From positions 270,766 to 334,765 of the forward strand of contig CP092079.1 in NCBI GenBank assembly GCA_022226955.1: a DNA stretch of 64,000 nt, in the 5' to 3' direction. The notes under the pieces were generated by a model, which had not been told where the DNA came from, searched no databases, and saw only the letters and a program-made list of their open reading frames with translations. A program made the translations under genes and the position numbers. Within the stretch, counting starts at the first letter, position 1, and the number at the start of each line of letters is the position of its first letter. This document shows positions 33,533 through 42,992 of this stretch, one piece after another. Source of the stretch: Nitrospira sp. GTDB lineage: Bacteria; Nitrospirota; Nitrospiria; Nitrospirales; Nitrospiraceae.

Positions 33533-34408
33533 TTAGCTGTTGGTAAATGGCTGCTTGATTTTTTTCAGCAGGCTGTCGATGGACGAGCCGCTCTGTTCCG
33601 TCCCGCCCAAAGCTCCAGCGATCTTTTGGGCAATATCGCGAAATGCCGCGGCTTGGGGAGAGTCCGGATGGCCGACGACGATTGGATGGCCGGAATCGCC
33701 TCCTTCGCGAATAGCCGGGTCGATGGGAATGCGCCCGAGGAAGGGAATGCCCAACTTCTCCGCGGCCCGCTCGCCTCCGCCCTGAGAGAAGATGTCGGTC
33801 TGTTCGCCGCAATGGCCGCACACGAACGAGCTCATGTTCTCGACAATGCCGAGCAGCGGCACGTTCACTTTCTGGAACATCGCCATGCCCTTCCGGACAT
33901 CGTAGAGCGCCACTTCCTGCGGCGTCGTCACGGTAATGGCGCCGGCGAGCGGGACCATTTGCGAGATGGACAATTGCACATCGCCGGTGCCTGGAGGCAA
34001 GTCGAGCAGCAAATAATCCAGGTTGCCCCACAGCACATCGCGGAAAAACGCTTGCAGATATTGATGGACCATCGGACCGCGCCAGACTAGCGGCGCGTCT
34101 TCCGGCACCAGGTACGCCATCGAAATTAATTTGACGCCGTAGTTTTCAACCGGGACGATCTTGCCGTCTTGTTGCTCCGGCCCCTTCGAACTGCCCATCA
34201 TCATGGGAATGTTCGGGCCATAAAGATCCGCATCCATCAGGCCGACCTTCGCGCCGGTGAGCGCCAGCGCGCAGGCCAGGTTGGAGGCGACGGTCGATTT
34301 GCCGACGCCGCCCTTGCCGCTGCTGACGGCGATGACATGCTTCACGCCGGGGATGAGATTTTCCTTTGGCGGAGCTGAAGGGGCTCCGTGGGAATGTTCG
34401 TCTGCCAT
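33533..34408 (-). CDS. Mrp/NBP35-type Fe-S carrier ATPase
   Basis: The 291-residue P-loop ATPase has the deviant Walker A GKGGVGKST, DADLYGPN, and CGHC near residue 200, the bridging cysteines that bind a [4Fe-4S] cluster at the dimer interface. The N-terminal MIP18 domain of longer Mrp proteins is absent; a short His-containing tail takes its place. It starts a run of five genes ending with lipA, so delivery of clusters to LipA or the Rieske protein is plausible. Confidence 0.92.
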   Translation of the reverse strand: MADEHSHGAPSAPPKENLIPGVKHVIAVSSGKGGVGKSTVASNLACALALTGAKVGLMDADLYGPNIPMMMGSSKGPEQQDGKIVPVENYGVKLISMAYLVPEDAPLVWRGPMVHQYLQAFFRDVLWGNLDYLLLDLPPGTGDVQLSISQMVPLAGAITVTTPQEVALYDVRKGMAMFQKVNVPLLGIVENMSSFVCGHCGEQTDIFSQGGGERAAEKLGIPFLGRIPIDPAIREGGDSGHPIVVGHPDSPQAAAFRDIAQKIAGALGGTEQSGSSIDSLLKKIKQPFTNS

Positions 34409-34511
34409 GGATCAATCCTCCGCTATATCGTGGTGCCGACTTGCAGCCGACAGACAAGAGTTCACAATCTTGTGATCATCATATGCGATGCGCCGGGCGA
34501 AAGGAAATGGG

Positions 34512-34545
34512 CCGGTCGGACCATAGGCTGCTATGGACCGACCGG
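34512..34545 (-). terminator. Strong hairpin after the desaturase gene
   Basis: CCGGTCGG-a-CCATAG (34512-34526) pairs with CTATGG-a-CCGACCGG (34531-34545), a 14-bp stem with one A-A mismatch and a 4-nt loop. It follows the desaturase stop on the minus strand and precedes the Mrp gene. Confidence 0.6.
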
Positions 34546-34562
34546 GGAAGCTAGAACGGAAA

Positions 34563-35426
34563 TCAAAAGACCGTGGGATCGAGGCGGCGCAGGTTGGTCG
34601 CCAGGCCGAAGAGCGACAGCGTGTAGATGATCCACTTGGAAGGATCGAAGTTATACCATTTGGGTCCGTTGCGGTAGTCGCGCGCGTAGGTGTGATGGTA
34701 GTTGTGATACCCCTCGCCGAAGCTCACGAAGGAGATCAGCCAGCTGTCGCGGCTGCTGTCTTGCGTGCCGTGAGGCTGGCTGCCGACCATGTGGCAGAGC
34801 GAATTGATCGTGAAGGTGGAGTTCAACACCATGAACATGCGGAAGAGCCCGCCGAGGAGCAGCGCGCTGATGCCGCCGATCAAGCTTTGATGCCACAATA
34901 CGCCGAGGACAAAGGGCAAGGCCAATCCGGAGGCCACGATGGCCCAATAATAGCGATGTTGCCAGAGGACCACCGGGTCGCGGCGCAACCGGATTTCATA
35001 CTTGTCGATGCGATGGGGCGTTTCGTAAAAGAGCCAGCCGCAGTGGCTGTGCCAGAAGCCTCTGCTGGCATTGTAGGGATCTTCGTCCGTGTCCGTGCGG
35101 GCATGGTGGCGAATGTGGTCGGCGCACCAGATGAGCGCCGAGTTTTGCAGCGCCCAGCCCCCGGCCACGAGTGCGCAGCGTTTGACCCAGTCGGGACATT
35201 CGAAGCTTTGATGGGCGATCAGACGATGGTATCCGACGGTGATCCCCATGCCGGTAACGATATACATGACGAAGGCGAGGACCCAGTCGAAGAGGGTGAA
35301 GCCGACAAAGTACCCGTAGAGCGGAATGCCAATGACGGTCACGGCGACGACGATGCAAAACAACACAACATTGACGTATGAAAACCCGGCGCGATCGGTC
35401 GAGAGGGCTTGAGCAGGTACGGTCAT
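34563..35426 (-). CDS. Fatty acid (acyl-CoA type) desaturase
   Basis: The 287-residue membrane enzyme has four helices and the three histidine boxes of the SCD/delta-9 desaturase family: HRLIAH, HIRHH and HNYHH, which hold the di-iron site. It introduces a double bond into acyl chains to keep membranes fluid. GGAGG overlaps the region before the ATG. It is divergent from the PutA-like gene. Confidence 0.93.
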   Translation of the reverse strand: MTVPAQALSTDRAGFSYVNVVLFCIVVAVTVIGIPLYGYFVGFTLFDWVLAFVMYIVTGMGITVGYHRLIAHQSFECPDWVKRCALVAGGWALQNSALIWCADHIRHHARTDTDEDPYNASRGFWHSHCGWLFYETPHRIDKYEIRLRRDPVVLWQHRYYWAIVASGLALPFVLGVLWHQSLIGGISALLLGGLFRMFMVLNSTFTINSLCHMVGSQPHGTQDSSRDSWLISFVSFGEGYHNYHHTYARDYRNGPKWYNFDPSKWIIYTLSLFGLATNLRRLDPTVF

Positions 35427-35654
35427 TCATCCTCCTGAAGCGTGGATTCATTCAGTCCAGCAGGGCTGCTGTGCGACTCACATGGCGAACATCCCATATC
35501 CGGCCAATGGTAGCGAAAAGCCTGAGTGTTTACAACTACTTCTTCGTTATAACTGGCGGCGCATACGGCGAGGCAGAAAGCAATCCCAGAGCGCGGCGGA
35601 CGTGCGTTCCGCGTATACTATGGGGGTCTGACTAGTCACCGTTCCGGAGGCCCT

Positions 35655-38603
35655 ATGCCGACTGGTGCGCCATCGTTTGAATCGGCTGTCGTGCGTATCG
35701 GAGCGCATCTCGCGCAATTGTCCGCTGGGCGCGCGCCGACGGTTTTTGAGGGGCGCTGGTGGTCGCAAAGTATGATCAATCTGGCGATGAAAGACCCTGC
35801 GTTCAAGGTGCAGTTGTTCCGTTTCATCGATGTGCTCCCTGCCCTTGCGTCCGATCGTGCGGTTGTGACGCTGGCGGAGGAATATTTCGGCGCCATGCAC
35901 AGTCATATATTCGGATTGCAGTGGGGGCTCAAAGCGCTGGCCGCAACGAGTGTGGGCGCTGCGATCACCGGCAAGTCGATCCGTCACCAGGTTGAGCAGA
36001 TGGCGCGGACGTTCATCGCCGGCGGATCGATTGCTGAGGCGGTGCCTGTCCTGGCCGGATTGTGGAAGAACGGGCGCGCTTGGTCCGTCGATTTGTTGGG
36101 AGAAGCGACAATCAGCGACCGTGAAGCCGACCAGTATCGCGATCGCTGCCTGGAGGCAATCTCCCAATTGAGCCTGGCCGCCTGCCACTGGCCGTTGTCC
36201 GCTCTTTTGGAGCGGGATCATCTGGGGGCTCTTCCGCGCGTGCAGCTCTCGCTCAAGATCTCCGCACTCACGTCGCGGCTGGACCCTGCCGATCCCGACG
36301 GAACCTATCGCATGGTGGCGGCGAGATTACGGCCGATTGTGGATCTCGCGGCAGCCGAATCGTGCGGGCTGATTTTCGACATGGAGCAGGCCGAGACCAA
36401 GGATCTGCTCCTGGAGATTTTCCGGCGGCTATTTACCGAAGACGCCTATCGTGGGTTTGCGCATGCCGGGGTTGCCATGCAGGCCTATCATCGCGAGACC
36501 GGGCAGGATATTCGCGACATGATCGCATGGGCGGAGCGGCGTGGTGTGCCGATCACCGTCCGTCTGGTGAAGGGCGCCTATTGGGATTCGGATACCGTTC
36601 GCTATCGGCAGGCGGGATGGCCGGTGCCCTTGTTTGAGCGCAAGGCTGAAACCGATGCGAATTATGAAGCGTTGGTGCCGTTGTTGCTCCAACACCGTGA
36701 GGCGATCCGTCCGGCGTTCGGGACGCATAATCTCAGGAGCCTGGCGGTAATTGAAGCCGCAGCGGAGTCTCTGGGCGTGCCGCCGGACGCGCTCGAATAT
36801 CAGATGATCTACGGCATGGCCGAACCGTTCCAGCATGCGATGGCGGCGCATGGCAGGCGGGTCAGGCTCTATACGCCGGTGGGACGTCTTCTGCCGGGCA
36901 TGGCCTATCTCGTCAGGCGGTTACTGGAGAACACCTCGAATGAATCGTTTTTGCGCAAAGAGTATGTCGAGTCTCAGTCCCTGAGTCTGCTGCTGACTCC
37001 TCCGGCGATTTCACCCGTTTCTCAGGCGGCTGCTCCTCGCGCGGTGGACGACTTTGTGAATGAGCCGCACAGTGATTTTTCGCAGGGCGTCAGTCGAGCG
37101 GCAATGGGAGCAGCCATTGAGAAAGTTCATGCGCAGGTTGAGTCTCGCCGGCTATTGCCAGATCGAGGGCTTCAGTTGACCGGACCTATGATGGAATCGC
37201 GCAATCCAGCGCGTCCCGATGAGGTGGTGGCGCTGGTTCAGAGTGCGACGGCCGCGGATGTGGCGGCGGCAGTCGAGTTGGCAGCAGTGGCCGTGGAGAT
37301 CTGGCGGCGGTCGGCATCGGAACGGATTGCGGTGATAACACACGCGGCGGCGCTCATGCGCACCCGCCGGTATGAGCTGGCCGCCTGGGAGGTCGCCGAG
37401 GTTGGCAAACCCTGGCGGGAAGCGGATGCGGATGTCGCGGAAGCCATCGACTTCCTCGAATTTTATGCCGGGCAAATGGGCCGGTTCGCCTCCCCGCTTC
37501 AGTTGAGCCATTATCCGGGAGAGCGTAATCATCTCGTCTACGGACCGCGCGGTGTGGCAGCGGTCATCGCGCCCTGGAATTTTCCGCTCGCGATTCCCGC
37601 CGGCATGGTGAGCGCCGCGCTGGTCACAGGCAATACGGTGTTGCTGAAACCGTCGGAGCGCTCGCCGCAAATGGGCCGGCTGCTTGCGGACATCCTGCTT
37701 GAGGCTGGCGTGCCGCCGGGAGTGTTGACCTGTTTGCCGGGAGGACCTGAGATTGGACGGGCGCTAGCCGAACATTCTGGGGTCGCGACCATCGTGTTTA
37801 CCGGCTCAAAAGATGTCGGCTTGCAGCTGCTGGCTGGCGCGACAACGATTCGTCCAGGCCAGCGCCTTGTGCAACGTGTGATCGCGGAGATGGGCGGCAA
37901 GAATGCGATCATTGTGGATGAGACGGCGGATCTGGACGAAGCCATTGCGGGTGTGGTGGCGTCCTTTACGGGATACGCCGGGCAGAAGTGCTCCGCCTGT
38001 TCGAGAGCGATTGTGCATGAGGGCGTGTATGACCAGTTTCTCTCACGCCTGCAGGCTGCGGTGGTGAGTCTGACCATTGGTGATCCGCTCGATCCTGGCA
38101 CTCAGGTCGGTCCGGTGATCGATGCCAGGGCGAAGGCGCGTATTGAGGGCTACATTGCGCTAGGCGAACGAGAAGGCCGGCTCCTGGTTCGCCGATCGGT
38201 GAAAGGGCCGGGGCATTTTGTCGGTCCGGCCGTTTTTGCCGATGTGAGGCCGGACCATCGTCTGGCGCAGGAGGAGATTTTCGGTCCTGTGCTGGCGGTG
38301 ATGAAGGCGGCGTCCGTGGCGGAGGCGTTGGAGATGGCGAACGCGACGAGCTATGCCCTCACCGGCGGGATCTATTCACGCAGCCCGGCGAATCTGGCAC
38401 TGGCTCGCGAGCGGTTCGATGTGGGGAATCTCTACGTGAATCGCGCGATCACTGGCGCTCTGGTCGGACGCCAGCCGTTCGGCGGCCACCGGCTTTCCGG
38501 CGTCGGCGCGAAGGCCGGCGGCGATGAGTATCTGGCGCAATTTATGACGGCGCGGACGATCAGCGAGAACACGCTGCGCCGTGGGTTTGACGCCGTGGAG
38601 TGA
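35655..38603 (+). CDS. putA: PutA-like proline dehydrogenase / P5C dehydrogenase
   Basis: The 982-residue bifunctional flavoenzyme oxidises proline to glutamate. Residues 1-450 form the FAD-dependent proline dehydrogenase barrel (YHRETGQDIRDMI, VRLVKGAYWD, AFGTHNLRS, YQMIYGMAEP, LVRRLLENTSNESF). Residues about 510-970 form the aldehyde dehydrogenase (APWNFPL, FTGSKDVG, EMGGKN, catalytic Cys in GYAGQKCSACS). No DNA-binding N-terminal domain is present, so it is not a self-regulator as in E. coli. The ATG has GGAGG 6 nt upstream. Confidence 0.93.
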   Translation: MPTGAPSFESAVVRIGAHLAQLSAGRAPTVFEGRWWSQSMINLAMKDPAFKVQLFRFIDVLPALASDRAVVTLAEEYFGAMHSHIFGLQWGLKALAATSVGAAITGKSIRHQVEQMARTFIAGGSIAEAVPVLAGLWKNGRAWSVDLLGEATISDREADQYRDRCLEAISQLSLAACHWPLSALLERDHLGALPRVQLSLKISALTSRLDPADPDGTYRMVAARLRPIVDLAAAESCGLIFDMEQAETKDLLLEIFRRLFTEDAYRGFAHAGVAMQAYHRETGQDIRDMIAWAERRGVPITVRLVKGAYWDSDTVRYRQAGWPVPLFERKAETDANYEALVPLLLQHREAIRPAFGTHNLRSLAVIEAAAESLGVPPDALEYQMIYGMAEPFQHAMAAHGRRVRLYTPVGRLLPGMAYLVRRLLENTSNESFLRKEYVESQSLSLLLTPPAISPVSQAAAPRAVDDFVNEPHSDFSQGVSRAAMGAAIEKVHAQVESRRLLPDRGLQLTGPMMESRNPARPDEVVALVQSATAADVAAAVELAAVAVEIWRRSASERIAVITHAAALMRTRRYELAAWEVAEVGKPWREADADVAEAIDFLEFYAGQMGRFASPLQLSHYPGERNHLVYGPRGVAAVIAPWNFPLAIPAGMVSAALVTGNTVLLKPSERSPQMGRLLADILLEAGVPPGVLTCLPGGPEIGRALAEHSGVATIVFTGSKDVGLQLLAGATTIRPGQRLVQRVIAEMGGKNAIIVDETADLDEAIAGVVASFTGYAGQKCSACSRAIVHEGVYDQFLSRLQAAVVSLTIGDPLDPGTQVGPVIDARAKARIEGYIALGEREGRLLVRRSVKGPGHFVGPAVFADVRPDHRLAQEEIFGPVLAVMKAASVAEALEMANATSYALTGGIYSRSPANLALARERFDVGNLYVNRAITGALVGRQPFGGHRLSGVGAKAGGDEYLAQFMTARTISENTLRRGFDAVE

Positions 38604-39401
38604 TTAGCGCGCCGGCGCCGGAGTAAACTCTTCCAGCTCTTCGGTAATCTCCGTCACCAGGCCGCGATCTTCTTTGGAAGACGATAGCTCCTGCTTCTCG
38701 AAATATTTGACCAGCCCCATGCCCTTCACGAACCAGGCGGTCATGACGTCCGTGCCGCGAGCCGGTTTGCCTCCCGTGGACAGATGAATGGCCATGGTCA
38801 TGCGGGCTTCCACTTTGACCGCATCTGGGTATGTGCCGGCCGGCACCGTCACCGCTTCGCGACCAACCACACTGGTGGTGCTGACCATATCGACCTTCTC
38901 ATTGACGCCGTCACGATCCATGTCGCTGCCGAAGTCGAGATCCTTTCGGTCGAATTGCTGGAATGTGGATGGGACCGTCATGGGAAAGCGGACAATCTGA
39001 TACGGCACGATCTGTTTTTCGAGCGGCGTGCCGGGGTCGGATCCGTAGTACACCATGCCGACGACGTCGCGACGGTAGTAGCTGTCGGATTCGCCGTGAT
39101 TACCTGGGTTGGTATCGTGGAATACCGTTACGGTCACGCCGTTGAGCTTCTTGGTGCCGGTTACCGACGAGGTGTTGTTGAAAAACTTATTATCGATCAC
39201 TTGGACGGGGCCCTCTGAAACTTGCCCACGATATTGCCAGCGGGTGCCAATCTGGTCGGGAAAGTAGTCGGCGGATTGGGCAATGTGTGAGGAGTCTTCT
39301 GCCGCCAGCGGTGCGGGCGCGAATGATCCGGCGGCGAGCAGCACGGCGGTCAGCGCGAGTGACGATAGAGTCTGGGGCAAGATGTGGAGACGGTGCGGCA
39401 T
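38604..39401 (-). CDS. Secreted protein of unknown function (265 aa)
   Basis: A signal peptide (about 1-34, LALTAVLLAAGSFAPAPLAAE) precedes a beta-rich domain that starts DYFPDQIGTRWQYRG, a theme seen in bacterial secreted proteins of unknown function. No catalytic motif is visible; the DMDRDGVNEKVD stretch could bind calcium. The ATG at 39401 follows GGAGG. Its stop abuts the convergent PutA-like stop with no spacer. Confidence 0.75.
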   Translation of the reverse strand: MPHRLHILPQTLSSLALTAVLLAAGSFAPAPLAAEDSSHIAQSADYFPDQIGTRWQYRGQVSEGPVQVIDNKFFNNTSSVTGTKKLNGVTVTVFHDTNPGNHGESDSYYRRDVVGMVYYGSDPGTPLEKQIVPYQIVRFPMTVPSTFQQFDRKDLDFGSDMDRDGVNEKVDMVSTTSVVGREAVTVPAGTYPDAVKVEARMTMAIHLSTGGKPARGTDVMTAWFVKGMGLVKYFEKQELSSSKEDRGLVTEITEELEEFTPAPAR

Positions 39402-39457
39402 CGGAATCCTCCTCTGTTGGATGGACCGTACCATAGGCATTGAGGAGGCGGCAAGGC

Positions 39458-40282
39458 ATGGACCGATACGGATTTCACAGGCTTGCGTTGTCGAATGGCT
39501 GCCGACATAATCCGTTCGCCATGGCACCGTTACCCAAAGCCAAATCGACGACGAGGAAGCCGGAGCAACGCTCGGTCTTAGTGACAGGAGCGTCAGGCGG
39601 CATCGGCTATGCGGTCTGCCGCGCCTTTGCGGCGGCGGGCTGGTATGTCGGGGTGCATTTCCATACGGGCAAGGCAGAAGCCGAGAAGACGTTGCGTGCT
39701 GTGCATGTCACGGGGGGCTGTGGGGATCTGTATGAAGCGGACATTCGGGACGCCGAGGCGGTTCGTCGCATGGTGGATTCGTTCCACCATCGAACTCCGA
39801 AGCCACAGGCCTATGTGTGCAACGCTGGGATTGCCGTGAGCAGTTTGCTATTGCGCCAACGAGAAGATCGATGGGCCGCTGTGATTGAGACCAATCTGAC
39901 GGGCGCATTCCAGTGCCTGCAAGCTATGGCCCCGTCGCTCATCGATCAAGGGGGCGGCTCGATCATCGTGATCGGATCGCACGCAGGGTTTCACGGCGAG
40001 GCGGGACAGGCGGCCTATGCGGCATCGAAAGCCGGATTGACGGGATTGGTCAAAACGGCGGCGAAAGAATGGGGGCCGCAGAATATTCGTGTGAATATGG
40101 TTTTGCCGGGCTGGCATCAGACTGGACTCTCCGAAGGAGCCATGCCTGATGATTCCGGCTGGCTGGATCATGCGCTCCACCGTCCACCGGCTATTGAAGA
40201 AGTGGCGAGGACGATTGTGCATATGGTGCAGCTCAACGATGTGTCTGGCCAGGTATGGAATTGCGACAGCCGGGATGTATGA
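39458..40282 (+). CDS. SDR oxidoreductase, FabG-like
   Basis: The 274-residue protein is a short-chain dehydrogenase: TGASGGIG cofactor loop, NAG in VCNAGIAVS, a catalytic Ser in VIGSHAG and the YAASKAG (Y-x3-K) motif. The start at 39458 has GGAGG 9 nt upstream; an in-frame ATG at 39521 would remove 21 residues ahead of the Rossmann fold. The stop overlaps the bioD start (ATGA), so it may serve a 3-oxoacyl reduction for pimelate supply, which is an inference. Confidence 0.85.
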   Translation: MDRYGFHRLALSNGCRHNPFAMAPLPKAKSTTRKPEQRSVLVTGASGGIGYAVCRAFAAAGWYVGVHFHTGKAEAEKTLRAVHVTGGCGDLYEADIRDAEAVRRMVDSFHHRTPKPQAYVCNAGIAVSSLLLRQREDRWAAVIETNLTGAFQCLQAMAPSLIDQGGGSIIVIGSHAGFHGEAGQAAYAASKAGLTGLVKTAAKEWGPQNIRVNMVLPGWHQTGLSEGAMPDDSGWLDHALHRPPAIEEVARTIVHMVQLNDVSGQVWNCDSRDV

Positions 40283-41025
40283 GTAAACCGACTGGCATGC
40301 GACAGTTCCCGAGCGTCTTCATTACCGGTACCGATACGGGTGTGGGGAAGACGCTGGTCGCTGCTGCGCTTGCACGCTATCTATCGCAACGTGGAATCGA
40401 TGTTGGTGTGATGAAGCCGGTCGAAACAGGTGTCGTGAGGAATCAACCTTCCGATGCTGGCCGGCTCATAGCGGCGGCGCAGGTGTCCGATTCCATCGAC
40501 CTTGTTAGGCCCTATGCCTTTCGGCTTCCGGTTGCGCCATTGGATGCCGCGAGGGGTGAGCGGCGGACCATTAAGATCTCGACCATCGTGCAGGCGTATC
40601 GTACGTTGTATAGGCAGCACGATCTGATGCTGATTGAAGGTGTGGGCGGTGTGCAGGTTCCGATAACTCCAACAATGGATGTGCTGGACTTGATCGAGAA
40701 ACTGGAAGTTCCTGTGATCATGGTTGGACGAACCGGACTTGGCGGGGTGAATCATGCTCTGCTGACGCTTATGGCGCTACGCGCGCGCCAGATCCCGATT
40801 GTCGCACTGATGCTGAATCGGGTGATGCCGGTGAAGACTGCGGTGGCACGACGACAGGAGCGTTCTACGATAGGGTTGTTGCGAGAATTTACCAAGGTGC
40901 CGATGATCGGTCCTCTCCCCTACGTGAGTACGCATGATGGTGAATGGATAAGTGCGGTGAGGAAGATTGCGAAGACAGCTGCGATCAAACAGCTCGCCGG
41001 CCTGATTACGACATCTGCGCGATAA
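40279..41025 (+). CDS. bioD: Dethiobiotin synthetase
   Basis: The 248-residue P-loop enzyme closes the ureido ring of dethiobiotin from diaminopelargonate and CO2. GTDTGVGKT is the P-loop, MKPVETG and EGVGGVQVPI are family motifs. It overlaps the SDR gene by 4 bp and the convergent thiE by 20 bp. Biotin is needed for acetyl-CoA carboxylase, encoded further on in this window. Confidence 0.93.
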   Translation: MSKPTGMRQFPSVFITGTDTGVGKTLVAAALARYLSQRGIDVGVMKPVETGVVRNQPSDAGRLIAAAQVSDSIDLVRPYAFRLPVAPLDAARGERRTIKISTIVQAYRTLYRQHDLMLIEGVGGVQVPITPTMDVLDLIEKLEVPVIMVGRTGLGGVNHALLTLMALRARQIPIVALMLNRVMPVKTAVARRQERSTIGLLREFTKVPMIGPLPYVSTHDGEWISAVRKIAKTAAIKQLAGLITTSAR

Positions 41026-41644
41026 GATCTTTCACGGCCTTCGTCGCGTCCGGCGCATTCAGCACGGCAGAGATCACCGCGATTCCATTAGCGCCAGCTT
41101 GCATCATCTGCGTAACCTGATCTAGCTGGATCCCGCCGATTGCGAACAGAGGCAGTGACGTGAGAGTTCGAATCTGACGAAGTCCTTCCACCCCCACTAC
41201 TGGGTCGTGATCCTGTTTTGAGGCTGGTTTGAAGATTGGTCCGAAGCCGATGTAGTCCGGCTTGAGCTGTTCGGCTTCTTTGACCTGTTTGGCGTTGTGG
41301 GTGGACAGACCGATGATTCTATCCGGTCCCATGACCTTGCGCGCATCGGCATAGGGCAAATCCGTCTGGCCAAGATGGACTCCGTCCGCGTCGACTGCCA
41401 GGGCCAGATCGCACCGATCGTTCACAATGAATGTCACCCCAAGCTCCGCCGCAATCTTTCTGAGCGGCAAGGCTTCGGCATAAGCATCCTTCATCGAGGC
41501 CGTCTTATTGCGATATTGAAAGAGCGTCGTCCCTGCCTCTGCGGCTTGCCTGAATACGCCAGTGAGCGACTGGACAGGACAGACCGATGAATCGAGGATG
41601 AGGTAGAGGCCTGAGAATGAACGGCGGTTATGCGGAGGTGACAT
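41006..41644 (-). CDS. thiE: Thiamine-phosphate synthase
   Basis: The 212-residue TIM-barrel enzyme joins the pyrimidine and thiazole moieties of thiamine. FQYRNK, FIVNDRCDLALAVDADGVHLGQ, IGLSTHN, DYIGFGPIF and FAIGGI are conserved active-site segments. No TPP riboswitch is seen in the 130 bp upstream. Its 3' end overlaps bioD. Confidence 0.93.
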   Translation of the reverse strand: MSPPHNRRSFSGLYLILDSSVCPVQSLTGVFRQAAEAGTTLFQYRNKTASMKDAYAEALPLRKIAAELGVTFIVNDRCDLALAVDADGVHLGQTDLPYADARKVMGPDRIIGLSTHNAKQVKEAEQLKPDYIGFGPIFKPASKQDHDPVVGVEGLRQIRTLTSLPLFAIGGIQLDQVTQMMQAGANGIAVISAVLNAPDATKAVKDLIAQMS

Positions 41645-41776
41645 AGGAAAGCATTGTAAGCGGAGCGATGAAAAAGAATCTAGAAGGAAGGTGGCATGGG
41701 TTGCGAGAGAAGCTACGTGACGATATATCCCCCCATCGCACGGTTTGCTGATGTAGTGGCTATTTGTAGGAACGAG

Positions 41777-42208
41777 TTAAGGGGTAGGTGGCGCCTCAGA
41801 TGGTTCATAAAGCCAAATGCTCAGACTGATGTTGAGTTTGCCAAGCTGTCCAAGTAGCTCAGCTTCAATACACAGAGACAGTGTGCTTGTTTTAGCCATG
41901 CAGTCCAAATACGGGCTATACCCCAGTTCTTTTAGCCGGCATAGTGCGTTCAATCTTGGTTGGAGTAGCTCAATCCATTGACCGATTTGATCTTCGACGG
42001 GGTCATCTGAGCTTGCGTTGGGTAGATCTAGTTTCCAGATACCAAGATGGGAGGAGTACCGATAGCCATTCTCGTGCTCGGCGAGATCCCCAACTTTCAC
42101 GGATTTTGAGGGGATGAGGCCGAGAAGGCGAGTTATCAAGTCCGGGGTGACATTTTCTTTGCAAAACACTAACTGTGTTGAGTTTGCGACTCTCGATGAT
42201 GCGCCCAT
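41777..42208 (-). CDS. DUF4279-like protein (143 aa)
   Basis: The protein begins with the pattern LVFCKENVTPDLITRLLGLIP...VGD and then WKLDLP, as in DUF4279 proteins, whose function is unknown; several occur near toxin or immunity loci. It is rather AT-rich compared with its neighbours and lies next to a toxin-antitoxin pair, so it may be acquired. There is no clear Shine-Dalgarno before the ATG. Confidence 0.65.
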   Translation of the reverse strand: MGASSRVANSTQLVFCKENVTPDLITRLLGLIPSKSVKVGDLAEHENGYRYSSHLGIWKLDLPNASSDDPVEDQIGQWIELLQPRLNALCRLKELGYSPYLDCMAKTSTLSLCIEAELLGQLGKLNISLSIWLYEPSEAPPTP

Positions 42209-42330
42209 TTTGCTATCTGGTTACCTATCTATCAAACAACGCAATCAGTTTATCTGCATTGAAGAGGTCCTAACTCAGACAACTTTTATATTTTTGAAGT
42301 CGAGTCGTCGAGGATACAGCGCATGCCTGG

Positions 42331-42729
42331 CTACACCCAGTTCTCGACTTTAAGTCCTGGCACTCGTCTGAACTCTCGTCCGTTATTCGTTACCAGTCGT
42401 ACCCCTAGGCTTAGTGCATGGGCGGCGATCAGCAAGTCCATATTTCCGATCGGTGTCCCCTTCTGTTCTAACGCCGCACGAAGCTTTCCATAGGCCGATG
42501 CCGCTTCTCGATCAAAGGATGCCATATCCAATGGAGCAAGAAACTGTTCGAGCGCCGCGCGATTCTTCGATGCTTGCCGGCTCTTGCTTGCGCCATAGTC
42601 GAGTTCTGCCACGGTGATACTGGAAATGCCAATATCTCCGACCTGGTGGGAGAGGAATCGCTCGAGCACGGAAGGCGGTTGTTGCTTGATGAGGTAGATG
42701 CAGATATTGGTATCCAGCATCAACTTCAT
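42331..42729 (-). CDS. vapC: VapC PIN-domain toxin
   Basis: The 132-residue protein is a PIN-domain ribonuclease with the acidic residues of the family: D6 (MLDTNICI), E42 (VAELDYG), D98 (GNMDLLIAAHA) and a C-terminal N/D set (LVTNNGREF). VapC toxins cut tRNA or rRNA. The ATG overlaps the vapB stop by 4 bp. Confidence 0.92.
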   Translation of the reverse strand: MKLMLDTNICIYLIKQQPPSVLERFLSHQVGDIGISSITVAELDYGASKSRQASKNRAALEQFLAPLDMASFDREAASAYGKLRAALEQKGTPIGNMDLLIAAHALSLGVRLVTNNGREFRRVPGLKVENWV

Positions 42730-42968
42730 GCAAACGGCCGCTTTCTTTTTTGGGGAACCGATTGTTGGCGACCCTGTTTCATGAAGTCGGGAGAGAATTC
42801 TTTAAGACTGTCGATGAGGGGATCCCAGGAGAGTTTTTTGGGCCTGATGACGAGCGTATTCCCCCGGCGTTGAATTTCGACCTCATCGCCTTCTAGCTGG
42901 AACTCACGTGGAATTCTGACCGCCTGGCTATTTCCGCTCATGAACAGCCTGGTCTTCTTTGATGACAT
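42726..42968 (-). CDS. vapB: VapB antitoxin (AbrB/SpoVT type)
   Basis: The 80-residue protein has an N-terminal swapped-hairpin DNA-binding domain (TRLFMSGNSQAVRIPREF) and a C-terminal toxin-binding tail ending in a basic segment. It represses its own promoter and neutralises VapC. The ATG is preceded by GAGAGGGG. Confidence 0.92.
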   Translation of the reverse strand: MSSKKTRLFMSGNSQAVRIPREFQLEGDEVEIQRRGNTLVIRPKKLSWDPLIDSLKEFSPDFMKQGRQQSVPQKRKRPFA

Positions 42969-42992
42969 AACCCCTCTCTCGTAGAGACTGAT

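Noticed and set aside
41645..41776. TPP riboswitch upstream of thiE
   Set aside because: The conserved CTGAGA and ACCTGATCTGG-like boxes are not seen.
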